Positions 1-10,758 of a stretch of 64,000 bases of DNA are shown here, piece after piece. A model generated the notes under the pieces. The model ran no database searches, was not told where the DNA came from, and saw only the letters and a list, made by a program, of their open reading frames with translations. The stretch is from Sphingomonas astaxanthinifaciens DSM 22298 (GTDB taxonomy: Bacteria > Pseudomonadota > Alphaproteobacteria > Sphingomonadales > Sphingomonadaceae): contig NZ_JONN01000001.1 of assembly GCF_000711715.1 (NCBI RefSeq), positions 1,178,001 to 1,242,000 on the forward strand. The letters run 5' to 3'. Position 1 is the stretch's first letter, and every line of letters begins with the position of its first letter. The position numbers and the translations under genes are program-made.

Positions 1-2648
1 AGCGTGGCGATGACATCGATCCGTGGACGGCCGAGCTCGGCCAGCGGGATGAGTTCGGCGCCGGCCAGCCGGCCATAGCCGTCGAGGCGGGGGCGCGCGC
101 CGATCAGCGCCAGCGCCTGGGCGATCTGCGCGCCCTCGCTCTTGAGATTGTCGGTGCCCCACAGGACCATGGCGAGGCTTTCGGGAAGCGCACCCGTGCC
201 GGCCCCGTGCCGCGCGATCAGCTCGCGGGCCGCGGCCTCGCCCTGGGTCACCGCAAAGGCGCTCGGCAGACGGAAGGGATCGATCCCGTGGACGTTTCGA
301 CCGGTCGGCAGCACGTCGGGATTGCGGATGACGTCGCCGCCCGGGGCCGGCCGGACATAGCCGCCGTCGAGCGCGTGGACGAGCGCGCCCAGCTCGTCGG
401 TGGCGTCGAGCCCGGCGGCGACCGCCTCGCGGCCATCCTCCGGCAGCGCGTCGAGGAAGCGGGTGCGAACGTCGCCCTCGGGCATGGCACCAAAGACATG
501 CAGGCCGTCGGGAATGAGCGTCGTCTCAAGTTCGTAGAGGCGCCGGGCGATGGCGGCGGGACCGCCGGCGACGTCGAGGTCGATCTCTTCCGCCTTGGCC
601 GCGACCAGCGCCTCGAGCTCGGCCGCCTCGGCTTCCTCGGAGGCGGTCACCCGCCAGCGTTCGACCAGCGCCTTGAGCTCGGCGAGCCCCTTGTAGAGCC
701 CGGCATTGGCAAGCGGCGGGGTCAGGTAGCTGACCAGCGTCGCGCCGCTCCGGCGCTTGGCGAGCAGGCCCTCGGACGGGTTGTTCGCGGCATAGAGATA
801 GAAATTGGGCAGGTCGCCGATCAGCCGCTCGGGCCAGCAGGTGTCCGACATGCCGGCCTGCTTGCCGGGCATGAACTCCAGCGCGCCATGGGTGCCGAAG
901 TGAAGCACCGCATTGGCGCCGAAGTCCTCGCGCAGGTAGCGGTAGAAGGCGCTGAACGCATGGGTCGGCGCGAAGCTCTTCTCGAACAGCAGGCGCATGG
1001 GATCGCCCTCGATCCCGAAAGCCGGCTGGATCCCGACGAAGACGTTGCCGAAGCGATGGCCGAGGACATGGATACCGCTTCCGTCGGCCTGCTGACGGCC
1101 GGGCGCCGGACCCCATTGTCCTTCGATCTCGGCCAAGTGGGGCTCGCGGCGGACATGATCGTCGGCGCTGATCCGCACCGCGACATTGGCATCGCTTCCG
1201 AACCGCTCGCGGTTGCCGTCGAGGACCGCCTGGCGGAGCGTTTCGACGCTGTCGGGGACGTCGACCGCATAGCCCTCGGCGGCCAGCCGGTGCAGCGTGG
1301 CGTGAAGCGACTCCCATACCGCGAGGAAGGCGGCGGTGCCGGTCGCCCCGGCATTGGGCGGGAAGTTAAACAGGACGATGGCGAGCTTGCGCGCATCGCG
1401 GGGGGTGCAGCGCAGGGCAATCAGTCGCGCGGTCTTGGCGGCGAGCGCGGCGGCGCGTTCGGGGCAGCTCGCCATCGCCCGCATCGGCTGGCCGCCGGTC
1501 GCGGTGCGTCCCCCGAACACGCTGGTGCAGGTCGCACCGTCAAGCTCGGGAATGGCGACCATCATCATCGCCTCGAGTGGAAGCAGCCCCTGGCTGCCCT
1601 CCTGCCATTGCTCGATCGACTGGAATTCGAGCGCCTGGGCGGCGATGTACGGAAGGTCGAGCCCGGCCAGGGTCGCGACCGCGCCGTCGGCGTCATTGTA
1701 GGCGGGACCGCCGACCAGGCTGAAGCCGGTCAGGCTGACGATGGCATCGACCGTCGGCTTCCCGTCACGCACGAAGTAACGCTCGATCGCAGGGCGCGAG
1801 TCGAGCCCGCTGGCGAAGGCCGGGACGACCGTGAGCCCCCTCGCCTCCATCGCCGCGATCACCCCGTCATAATGGCCGGTGTCGCGCCCGAGGAGGTAGG
1901 AGCGCAGCATCAGCAGGCCGACGGTGCCATTGGCCCCCTCGGACCTCGGCAGATCCTCGAGCCGCTCGACGATCCGCTGGCCGAGCGCGGGATGGTAGAG
2001 GCCGACGTCGGGATAGTCGCGCGGCGGCTCGGCCTTGAGCGTGCCGCGAAGGGCCCGCCGTTCACCGTCGGCATAGCGGTCGACCAATGCGCGGACCATC
2101 GCCACGACATTGTCGTCGGACCCGGCCAGCCAATATTGCAGCGTCAGGAAATAGGCGCGCACGTCCTGCGCCGCGCCCGGGATGAAGCGGAGCAGCTTGG
2201 GCAGCCGCCGAAGCATCTTCATCTGCCCCGCGCCCGAGCTTGCGCCGGGCTTCTTCGATCCGCGCAGGCGCTTCAGCAGCGCCATCGGCCCGCGCGCGGG
2301 CACGTCCATCCGGTAATTGCCGAGGCGGGTCAGCTGGACCACTTCGGCCCCGCTCATCAGCCCGAGCATCGCGTCGCATTCCTCGCGCCGAGCCTGGAGC
2401 GCCGGCATGACCGCGCGGATATGGTCGTCGAGGAACAGCATGGTCGCGACGACGATGTCGGCGCGGGCGATGTCGTCGCAGGTCGCTGCAAGCGCCGCGG
2501 GATCGCGGTCCCACTCGCTGGCGGCGTGGAAGTCGACCCGGATGCCGTCTTCGGCAAGGCGCAGGTTCGCGCGGTCGACCGCACCGGCGAGATGCTTATC
2601 GAGGGTGACGATCGCCACCCGAACGGGAATGGGCGCGCTACCGGCCAT
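1..2648 (-). CDS. bchH: Magnesium chelatase subunit H (partial, C-terminus beyond window)
   Basis: Large porphyrin-binding subunit of the ATP-dependent Mg chelatase (with BchI and BchD), which inserts Mg2+ into protoporphyrin IX at the first committed step of bacteriochlorophyll synthesis. Translation from the ATG at 2648 gives about 882 uninterrupted residues of CobN/BchH type, starting [19 protein letters not shown], with an interior stretch [16 protein letters not shown] typical of the family. Family members are about 1200 residues, so roughly the last quarter lies left of position 1. The start overlaps the end of bchB by 11 bp, which implies translational coupling in a bchF-N-B-H operon. 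In related clusters bchL, bchM, lhaA and puhABC follow, but that is outside this window. Confidence 0.97.
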   Translation of the reverse strand, partial: MAGSAPIPVRVAIVTLDKHLAGAVDRANLRLAEDGIRVDFHAASEWDRDPAALAATCDDIARADIVVATMLFLDDHIRAVMPALQARREECDAMLGLMSGAEVVQLTRLGNYRMDVPARGPMALLKRLRGSKKPGASSGAGQMKMLRRLPKLLRFIPGAAQDVRAYFLTLQYWLAGSDDNVVAMVRALVDRYADGERRALRGTLKAEPPRDYPDVGLYHPALGQRIVERLEDLPRSEGANGTVGLLMLRSYLLGRDTGHYDGVIAAMEARGLTVVPAFASGLDSRPAIERYFVRDGKPTVDAIVSLTGFSLVGGPAYNDADGAVATLAGLDLPYIAAQALEFQSIEQWQEGSQGLLPLEAMMMVAIPELDGATCTSVFGGRTATGGQPMRAMASCPERAAALAAKTARLIALRCTPRDARKLAIVLFNFPPNAGATGTAAFLAVWESLHATLHRLAAEGYAVDVPDSVETLRQAVLDGNRERFGSDANVAVRISADDHVRREPHLAEIEGQWGPAPGRQQADGSGIHVLGHRFGNVFVGIQPAFGIEGDPMRLLFEKSFAPTHAFSAFYRYLREDFGANAVLHFGTHGALEFMPGKQAGMSDTCWPERLIGDLPNFYLYAANNPSEGLLAKRRSGATLVSYLTPPLANAGLYKGLAELKALVERWRVTASEEAEAAELEALVAAKAEEIDLDVAGGPAAIARRLYELETTLIPDGLHVFGAMPEGDVRTRFLDALPEDGREAVAAGLDATDELGALVHALDGGYVRPAPGGDVIRNPDVLPTGRNVHGIDPFRLPSAFAVTQGEAAARELIARHGAGTGALPESLAMVLWGTDNLKSEGAQIAQALALIGARPRLDGYGRLAGAELIPLAELGRPRIDVIAT

Positions 2649-4185
2649 AATGCGCCTTGGCGTCGTAGAGGGTCGCAAGCTCGATCGTCGCAAGCCCACG
2701 CTCGGCGGCGAAGGCCTCGGTGTTGCGGCGCGCCTTGCCGCGCACGAAGAACGGGATCTTGCGCAGCTCGGCCTCGGCGTCGGCGGTCCAAGCCCCTTGC
2801 CCATCCGACGGCGCACTGACCGCCGCATGCTCAGTCTCGCTCGGCACGAGCGGGGCTGGCGCATGGCTGTGCAAATGGCTCGGCCCCGCGCCGTCGTGGA
2901 ACTCGGGATCGTCGCGGAACATCGTCAGCAGATGCTCCTCGAGGCCCATGACCAGCGGATGCACCCAGCTGTCGAAGAGGACGTTCGCGCCCTCGATCCC
3001 CATCTGCGGGCTGTGCCGCGCGGGGAAATCCTGGACGTGGACCGGGGCCGAGATGACCGCACAGGGGATCCCAAGCCGCTTGGCGATGTGGCGCTCCATC
3101 TGCGTGCCCAGCACCAGTTCGGGCTGGGCCGCGATGATCGCCGCTTCGACCTCGAGATGGTCATCGGAGACGAGCGGATCGAGCCCGAGCTCGGCCGCGA
3201 CCGCGCGGATTTCGCGGGCGAATTCGCGATTGTAGCAACCGATGCCGCAGACCTCGAAGCCGAGCTCTTCACGCGCGACTCGGGCGGCGGCGGCGGCATG
3301 GGTCGCGTCGCCGAAGACGAACACGCGCTTGCCGGTGAGATAGGTGGAATCGACCGAGCGGCTCCACCACGGCAGGCGCAGCGTCGGGTCATCGAGCGCG
3401 GGCGCCGGATCGACCCCGGCGAGCGCCGCCACTTCGGCGATGAACCGGCGGGTCGCGGCGGCGCCGATCGGGATCGTCTTGGTGCAAGGCTGAACGTGCA
3501 CCCGCTCGAGCCAGCGCGCGGTCTCGTCGCCGATTTCGGGATAGAGGCAGATGTTGAAGCGGGCGTCCGGGATGCGCGCGATATCGGCCGGGGCGGCGCC
3601 AAGCGGGGCGACGACATTCACCGCGATCCCAAGCATCTCGAGCAGGCGGGTGATCTCGCGGACGTCGTCGCGGTGGCGGAAGCCGAGCGCGCAGGGCCCG
3701 AGGATATTGGCGCTCAAGCGGCTGCGATCGGGCACCGCCTCGGGTTTCGGGCAGAGCGCGCGAACGATCTGGTAGAAGGTCTCGGCCGCGCCCCAATGTT
3801 CCTTGCGGCTGTAGCTAGGAAGCTCGAGCGCGACGACCGGGCACGGGAGGCCGAGCGCCGTGGCAAGGCCGCCGGGATCGTCCTGGATGAGTTCGGCGGT
3901 GCAGGACGCGCCGACGATCATCAGTTCGGGCTTGAAGCGATCGTAAGCGTCGCGCGCGGCGGACTTGAACAGGTCGGCGGTGTCCTTGCCGAGGTCACGG
4001 GCCTGGAAGGTGGTGTAGGTCACCGGCGGCCGCTCGCCCCTTCGCTCGATCATGGTGAAGAGGAGGTCGGCGTAGGTGTCGCCCTGCGGCGCGTGGAGGA
4101 CGTAGTGGACCCCGCGCATGGCGGTCGCGACCCGCATGGCTCCGACATGCGGCGGTCCCTCGTAGGTCCAGACGGAGAGTTTCAT
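2638..4185 (-). CDS. bchB: Light-independent protochlorophyllide reductase subunit B
   Basis: One half of the nitrogenase-like NB catalytic component of DPOR, which reduces ring D of protochlorophyllide in the dark using electrons from the BchL Fe-S protein. The protein has 515 residues, normal for the family, and starts with the canonical [18 protein letters not shown]. Asp36 (in APQGD) sits exactly where the family uses Asp36 as the unusual fourth ligand of the 4Fe-4S NB cluster. The C-terminal 50 residues (from [14 protein letters not shown]) match the small PCP-reductase domain. It follows bchN by 6 bp and overlaps bchH by 11 bp. Confidence 0.98.
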   Translation of the reverse strand: MKLSVWTYEGPPHVGAMRVATAMRGVHYVLHAPQGDTYADLLFTMIERRGERPPVTYTTFQARDLGKDTADLFKSAARDAYDRFKPELMIVGASCTAELIQDDPGGLATALGLPCPVVALELPSYSRKEHWGAAETFYQIVRALCPKPEAVPDRSRLSANILGPCALGFRHRDDVREITRLLEMLGIAVNVVAPLGAAPADIARIPDARFNICLYPEIGDETARWLERVHVQPCTKTIPIGAAATRRFIAEVAALAGVDPAPALDDPTLRLPWWSRSVDSTYLTGKRVFVFGDATHAAAAARVAREELGFEVCGIGCYNREFAREIRAVAAELGLDPLVSDDHLEVEAAIIAAQPELVLGTQMERHIAKRLGIPCAVISAPVHVQDFPARHSPQMGIEGANVLFDSWVHPLVMGLEEHLLTMFRDDPEFHDGAGPSHLHSHAPAPLVPSETEHAAVSAPSDGQGAWTADAEAELRKIPFFVRGKARRNTEAFAAERGLATIELATLYDAKAHYGR

Positions 4186-4191
4186 CGCCGC

Positions 4192-5982
<1,791 letters not shown>

Positions 5983-5996
5983 TCACTTCAACGCGA

Positions 5997-6054
5997 AGGT
6001 TACGCCCCCCTTGCGCAAAGTGTCAATCTGCCTTGACGTAAGCTATTTTTGACA
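5997..6054. promoter_or_regulatory. Divergent bchF/aerR promoter region with two PpsR-type boxes
   Basis: Two boxes abut, sharing 2 bp: TGTCAATCTGCCTTGACG at 6021-6038 and, on the minus strand, TGTCAAAAATAGCTTACG at 6054-6037. Both have the form TGT-N12-ACG, one base off the PpsR/CrtJ consensus TGT-N12-ACA. Reading leftward, TTGACA (6026-6021) and TAACCT (6002-5997) form a plausible sigma70 promoter for bchF with the -35 inside the first box. Reading rightward, TTGACA at 6049-6054 is a possible -35 for aerR, but I see no convincing -10. PpsR is encoded next door, which supports the assignment. Binding itself is inferred. Confidence 0.7.
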
Positions 6055-6185
6055 GATGTCGGCTACCCGCATTGCCAGCCCGCTCCGAGTTCGATAGCCT
6101 CCCGGCCGGAACGACGTTCACGCGGCAGGTACGCCCATCGTTTCTGGCCGACGCAAAAGCGCCGACTACACTCGAGGAGACCGCA

Positions 6186-7049
6186 ATGGCCTCAGTGATC
6201 GGTGTCGGACCCTGGGGGACGGGGACTGGCAGGACGGGACGAAGGAAGCGCGACTCGGGCCATCGCGGTGCCCGCGGCAAGGCGCACGTCGAACACGTCA
6301 TCGAGTCGGAAGTCATTCCCCGCCTGCTCGTCTCGCACGACATCCTCCCGCATTCGATGCCGACGGGCAGCGGTGCCGTCGACCCGATCGAGGTCGCCGC
6401 CTTCGCGCCGCTCGCGGTCACGCTCGAAGCCCATGAACTGCTCGCCGAGGTCGAGGCCTTCGCCCGCCGCGGCCTCAGCGTCGAACGCATCTTCATCGAA
6501 CTGCTGGCCCCCGCCGCCCGCTGGCTCGGCGACGAATGGACCGAGGACCGGATCGACTTCCTCGACGTCACCATGGGGCTGTGGCGGCTTCAGGAAGTGC
6601 TTCGCGAGCTCGCCGCGCGCTATCCCTCGTGCGGGCTCGGGCCGTGCTCGCCCCGCTCGGCGCTGTTCGCGCCCGTCCCCGGCGACCAGCACAGCTTCGG
6701 CGCCGCGATGATCGACGAATGCTTCTCGCGCGCGGGTTGGGATACCGAATTGCTGCTCAGCCCGACCCGAACGAGCCTGCTCGAGGAAATCAGCACGAGG
6801 CATTTCGACGTGGTCGGATTGACCGTCTCCAACGACTGCCATATCGGCCCGCTCTCCTCGCTTGTGACGGCGGTGCGAAACGTGTCCCGGAATCCGAATA
6901 TCTGCATCATGCTGGGCGGCCGCGTGCTGACCGCGGACCCGGGACTTGCCGAACGGGCAGGCGCGGATGCGACGGCAGCGACGGCGATTGACGCCCTCGC
7001 CATCGCGGATCGCCTGATCGCCCCGTCCGTTCACGTCGCCACCGCCTGA
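6186..7049 (+). CDS. aerR: Cobalamin-binding photosynthesis antirepressor (AerR/PpaA family)
   Basis: Light and redox modulator that in Rhodobacter binds B12 and antagonises CrtJ/PpsR. The protein has 287 residues. A helical B12-associated domain (about residues 80-145, with LAPAARWLGDEW) is followed by a B12-fold domain (about 160-285). Asp167, His169 and Gly172 (DQHSFG) form the DxHxxG cobalamin signature, with LTVS (212-215) and LGG (243-245) loops in the expected places. The start at 6186 is chosen over an ATG-like start 38 codons upstream because GAGGAGA lies 5 bp before it. It sits immediately upstream of ppsR, as in other phototrophic alphaproteobacteria. Confidence 0.93.
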   Translation: MASVIGVGPWGTGTGRTGRRKRDSGHRGARGKAHVEHVIESEVIPRLLVSHDILPHSMPTGSGAVDPIEVAAFAPLAVTLEAHELLAEVEAFARRGLSVERIFIELLAPAARWLGDEWTEDRIDFLDVTMGLWRLQEVLRELAARYPSCGLGPCSPRSALFAPVPGDQHSFGAAMIDECFSRAGWDTELLLSPTRTSLLEEISTRHFDVVGLTVSNDCHIGPLSSLVTAVRNVSRNPNICIMLGGRVLTADPGLAERAGADATAATAIDALAIADRLIAPSVHVATA

Positions 7050-7075
7050 TTGCGCCACCCGGCGCCGGAGCATTG

Positions 7076-8497
7076 ATGAAGCAAGCGACCCCCAGCGCCG
7101 ACGATACGCGTCGCTTCAGGCAGGCCAGCCAGTGGCTGGGCCAGCTTGACGCCGATGTCGCCGCCGAGCTGGCCGCCGCCGGCGGGGACCTTGCGCTGCT
7201 GATCGATCGCGACGGCGTCATTCGCGACGTCGCCTCGGGCGAGGAAGACGAGCTCGAACTTCGGCAGTGGCTCGGCCGGCAATGGGCCGACACCGTGACC
7301 GACGAGGGCCGGGTCAAGGTTGCCGAGATGCTGGCGAGCCCGTCCGGCGCCGCCGCGCGCTGGCGTCAGGTCACCCACCCCGCCACCGGCCACGACATCC
7401 CCGTTCGCTACCGGGTGGTGAAGCTCGCCAATGGCGCTACGCTGGCGATCGGCCGGGACGAGCGGATCCTCGCCCGATTGCAGCAGCGCCTGCTCCAGGT
7501 GCAGCAAAGTCTCGAGCGCGATTATCTGCGGCTGCGCCAGGCGGAATCGCGCTACCGGCTGCTGTTCGAAATGACGGCCGAGCCGATGCTCATCGTCGAT
7601 GCCGCCAGCCTCCGCATTCGCGAGATCAATCCGGCCGCGTCGCGGATCCTCACCGGCAGCGGCAACCTCCCCGGCCAGCCGCTGGTCGCGCAGGTCAATG
7701 CCGAGCATCGCGACCGGCTGATCGCCTTCCTCGGCGCGGCCGGCACCGGCAACAGCATCGCCCCGGTTCGGATCGAGCTCGCGCGCTCGGGCGAGGAAGT
7801 GGCGCTGTCGGCACGCCTGTTCCGCCAGCAGGGCGAGGGCTATTTCCTGGTCGGCCTCGCCACCGACCGCGACTCCGCGCTCCAGCCCGAAGAACGGCTC
7901 ACGCTCGATCTCGTCGAGCGCCTGCCCGACGCCTTCGTCCTCACCGATTCCGCGCTCACCGTCGTCAGCGCCAACAGCGCCTTCTCCGAACTCGTCCATG
8001 CCGCCACGGTCGAGCAGCTGGTCGGGCGCCCGCTCGGCGACTTCCTCGGGCGGCCGGGGATCGACCTCGACCTCATCCGCGCCCAGGTCGGCGAGCATGG
8101 CGTCGCCCGCAATGTCGCCACGATCGCCCGCGGTATCGACGGCGGGCAGGAGGAGGTCGAAGTGTCGGCCGTCCGCACCGGCGACGGGCACGCCCATTAT
8201 GCCTTCACCATGCGGCTGGTCGCTCGCCGCCTGCGCGACCTGCCCCCGGTCACCCGCGACCTCCCCCGCTCGGTCGAGCAGCTGACCGACCTCGTCGGGC
8301 GGATGCCGCTCAAGGACATCGTGCGCGAGAGCACCGACCTCATCGAGCGGCTCTGCATCGAGGCGGCGCTCAACTACACCTCGAACAACCGCGCCTCGGC
8401 CGCCGAAATTCTTGGCCTCAGCCGGCAGAGCCTTTATTCCAAGCTTCACCGCCACGGCATGGCCAGGATGGACGACACTGACGCCGCCGCCGAATAA
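7076..8497 (+). CDS. ppsR: Photosynthesis gene repressor PpsR/CrtJ
   Basis: DNA-binding repressor of bch, crt and puc genes under aerobic conditions. The protein has 473 residues: an N-terminal PAS-like region, a Q-linker helix (about 125-155), two further PAS domains (about 158-265 and 285-390), and a C-terminal Fis-type helix-turn-helix (about 425-465, NNRASAAEILGLSRQSLY). The ATG at 7076 is chosen rather than the TTG three bases upstream, with GGAG 5 bp before it. Only one cysteine is present, Cys427 in the HTH, equivalent to Cys420/424 of the Rhodobacter proteins. The second cysteine needed for their intramolecular disulfide is missing. Confidence 0.96.
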   Translation: MKQATPSADDTRRFRQASQWLGQLDADVAAELAAAGGDLALLIDRDGVIRDVASGEEDELELRQWLGRQWADTVTDEGRVKVAEMLASPSGAAARWRQVTHPATGHDIPVRYRVVKLANGATLAIGRDERILARLQQRLLQVQQSLERDYLRLRQAESRYRLLFEMTAEPMLIVDAASLRIREINPAASRILTGSGNLPGQPLVAQVNAEHRDRLIAFLGAAGTGNSIAPVRIELARSGEEVALSARLFRQQGEGYFLVGLATDRDSALQPEERLTLDLVERLPDAFVLTDSALTVVSANSAFSELVHAATVEQLVGRPLGDFLGRPGIDLDLIRAQVGEHGVARNVATIARGIDGGQEEVEVSAVRTGDGHAHYAFTMRLVARRLRDLPPVTRDLPRSVEQLTDLVGRMPLKDIVRESTDLIERLCIEAALNYTSNNRASAAEILGLSRQSLYSKLHRHGMARMDDTDAAAE

Positions 8498-8498
8498 G

Positions 8499-8542
8499 TG
8501 TCCAATTCGTTTGACGCCGTAGAGTGTCTGACATAGCCTACG
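8499..8542 (+). promoter_or_regulatory. bchG promoter with two PpsR-type boxes; predicted leaderless start
   Basis: The 48-bp ppsR/bchG gap holds TGTCCAATTCGTTTGACG (8499-8516) and TGTCTGACATAGCCTACG (8525-8542), both TGT-N12-ACG, with starts 26 bp apart. TTGACG (8511-8516) and TAGCCT (8534-8539) form -35 and -10 elements separated by exactly 17 bp, one in each box. Transcription would begin near 8546, the A of the bchG ATG, and no Shine-Dalgarno sequence precedes bchG. This is the geometry of a promoter shut by a dimeric or tetrameric repressor, with a leaderless mRNA as the likely product. Confidence 0.72.
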
Positions 8543-8545
8543 GCC

Positions 8546-9448
8546 ATGACTCGGCTTGCCCGCCAGCTCGCGCCGCCGGCGCCTCCTGCCGCTGCCGACA
8601 TCCTTGAGCTTACCAAGCCGATCACCTGGTTTCCGCCGATGTGGGCGTTCGGCTGCGGCGTGGTCGCCTCGGGCCAGCCGGTTGGCGGAAAGCTCCTCCT
8701 CCTCATTGCCGGCGTGGCGCTGACCGGGCCGCTCGTCTGCGGCACCAGCCAGATGGTCAACGACTGGTTCGACCGCCACGTCGACGCCATCAACCAGCCC
8801 GAGCGGCCGATCCCCTCGGGACGGATCGCGGGAAGCTGGGGGCTGTGGCTCGCCTGTCTCGGCACTGCCGGGTCCCTGGCGTTGGCCGCGACCATGGGCA
8901 GCCTCGTCTTCCTGGCGACCATCGCCGCGCTGGTGCTGGCCTGGGCCTATAGCGCCCCGCCCGCGCGGCTGAAGACGAGCGGCCTGTGGGGCCCCCTCGC
9001 GGTCGGCCTCAGCTACGAATCGCTGACCTGGTTCACCGGCTCGGCGCTGATGCTCGGCGCCCTGCCCCCGGTCACGACCCTCGAGGTGCTGCTGCTCTAC
9101 GGCATTGGCGCCTGGGGCATCATGACCCTGAACGACTTCAAGGCGGTGGAGGGTGACCGGCTGACGGGCGTGCGCTCGCTCCCGGCGGAAGTCGGAATCA
9201 ACCCGGCGGTCCTGCTGGCCTGCCTCGCCATGGCCATTCCCCAGGCGCTGGTGGTGCTGCTCCTGCTCGGCCAGGGACTGGACAAGAGCGCGGGGGCGGT
9301 AGCGATCAGCCTCGCCCTGCAGGTCGCCTGCATGGCGCGGCTTACCACCGATCCCAAGCGCTTCGCTCCCTGGTACAATGCGACCGGGGTCACCCTCTAC
9401 GTCCTCGGCATGGCGGCCGCGGCGATCGGGCTCGGATCGCTCGCATGA
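8546..9448 (+). CDS. bchG: Bacteriochlorophyll synthase (geranylgeranyl transferase)
   Basis: UbiA-family integral membrane prenyltransferase that esterifies bacteriochlorophyllide a with geranylgeranyl or phytyl diphosphate, the last assembly step of the pigment. The protein has 300 residues with about eight or nine membrane segments. The first Asp-rich motif NDWFDRHVDAINQP is intact, followed by ERPIPSGRI, both signatures of chlorophyll synthases. A second conserved loop around LNDFKAVEGDR is present. It is followed with a 4-bp ATGA overlap by the PucC-like gene and then bchP, the usual order. Confidence 0.97.
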   Translation: MTRLARQLAPPAPPAAADILELTKPITWFPPMWAFGCGVVASGQPVGGKLLLLIAGVALTGPLVCGTSQMVNDWFDRHVDAINQPERPIPSGRIAGSWGLWLACLGTAGSLALAATMGSLVFLATIAALVLAWAYSAPPARLKTSGLWGPLAVGLSYESLTWFTGSALMLGALPPVTTLEVLLLYGIGAWGIMTLNDFKAVEGDRLTGVRSLPAEVGINPAVLLACLAMAIPQALVVLLLLGQGLDKSAGAVAISLALQVACMARLTTDPKRFAPWYNATGVTLYVLGMAAAAIGLGSLA

Positions 9449-10758
9449 ACGGCTGGGGCGTGATCCTCCGCCTCGGCACCGTCCAGGCGGCGATCGGCGC
9501 CATGGTGATGCTGGCGACATCGCTTCTCAACCGCGTCATGGTGGTCGAGCTCGGGCTCGCCGCGGCCATCCCCGCGGGTCTGGTCGCCTGGCATTATGCG
9601 GTGCAGCTGTCGCGCCCCTTGAGCGGCCATGCCTCGGACCGCACCGGCCGGCGGACGCCGTGGATCGTCGCGGGCATGAGCCTGCTTGCGCTGGGCTCGC
9701 TGATCGCGGTCGAGGCCGTCGCCGCGCTGCCCGTCGGCGCGGCGTCACAGCTGACGACCCTCGTCCTCGGCTTCACCATGATCGGCCTCGGGGTCGGCGC
9801 CGCCGGGACCGCGCTGCTCGCGCTGCTTGCCGCCGCGGTCCCGCCCGACCGCCGCGCCGCCGCCGCTGCGACGACATGGATCATGATGGTGGCGGGGATC
9901 GCGGTCGCGGCGGGAGTCGCGGGTAGCCTGCTCCAGCCCTTCACCTTCGACCGTCTGGTCGTGGTCGCGGGCGGGCTGGTCGCCATCGCCCTCGCCGCCG
10001 CGCTCGCCGCGATCGTCCGGCTCGAGCGCGGCATCACCGTCGCCGAGCCCCGGCCGGCGGTGCCTTTCGGGAGCGCCCTCCACGAGGTCCGCCGGGACCG
10101 CGAGGCCGTCCGCTTCACCCTCTTCGTCTTCCTGTCGATGCTCGCCTACAGCATGCAGGACCTGATCCTCGAGCCCTTCACCGGCCTCGTCTTCGGTGCG
10201 GCACCCGGCCAGTCGACCCAATATGCCGGGGTCCAGCACGGCGGGATCCTGATCGGCATGGTGCTGGCGGGCCTGGGCGGCGGGCGGGCGCGGCGGCGCT
10301 GGGGCCTGTCGCTCCAGTGGTGGACCGTCGGCGGCTGCCTCGGCTCGGCCATCGCGCTCGCCGGCCTCGCCGGCTCGGCGCTCGCCGGACCTCCCTGGCC
10401 GATTGCCGGCAACATCTTCCTCCTCGGCCTGATGAACGGCATCTTCGCCGCCGCTGCGATCGGCGCGATGATGGAGCTTGCCGGCACCGACGGCTCGGCG
10501 CGGGCCGGCGTCCGGATGGGAGTGTGGGGCGCGGCGCAGGCTTTTGCCTTCGGCACCGGCGGCCTCCTTGGCGCGGTCATCACCGACATCGCGCGGCGCT
10601 TGCTTGGCCATGACGGGCAAGCCTTTGCGCTCACCTTCGCCGGCGAGGCCGGCCTGTTCCTCGTGGCCGCCTTGTTCGCGGTCCGCCTGCCCGCCGCAGC
10701 CCGCGGCCGCCCCGAAGCTGGAGACTATCAATGGAGCGCTTCGACGCCGTCGTCATAG
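9445..10758 (+). CDS. bch2: PucC/LhaA-family (BCD) MFS protein
   Basis: A 437-residue polytopic membrane protein of the bacteriochlorophyll delivery (BCD, PucC/LhaA) branch of the major facilitator superfamily, with about 12 hydrophobic segments. The intracellular loop GHASDRTGRRTPWIV is the MFS motif A variant seen in this branch. Its position between bchG and bchP is that of the gene called bch2 or ORF428 in purple bacteria. The family is implicated in assembly of light-harvesting complexes, though the exact role of this paralog is not established. It overlaps bchG by 4 bp and bchP by 28 bp. Confidence 0.9.
   Translation: MNGWGVILRLGTVQAAIGAMVMLATSLLNRVMVVELGLAAAIPAGLVAWHYAVQLSRPLSGHASDRTGRRTPWIVAGMSLLALGSLIAVEAVAALPVGAASQLTTLVLGFTMIGLGVGAAGTALLALLAAAVPPDRRAAAAATTWIMMVAGIAVAAGVAGSLLQPFTFDRLVVVAGGLVAIALAAALAAIVRLERGITVAEPRPAVPFGSALHEVRRDREAVRFTLFVFLSMLAYSMQDLILEPFTGLVFGAAPGQSTQYAGVQHGGILIGMVLAGLGGGRARRRWGLSLQWWTVGGCLGSAIALAGLAGSALAGPPWPIAGNIFLLGLMNGIFAAAAIGAMMELAGTDGSARAGVRMGVWGAAQAFAFGTGGLLGAVITDIARRLLGHDGQAFALTFAGEAGLFLVAALFAVRLPAAARGRPEAGDYQWSASTPSS

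Noticed and set aside
7073..7075. TTG as start of ppsR
   Set aside because: An ATG follows immediately at 7076 with GGAG at the right distance, so the TTG gains nothing.
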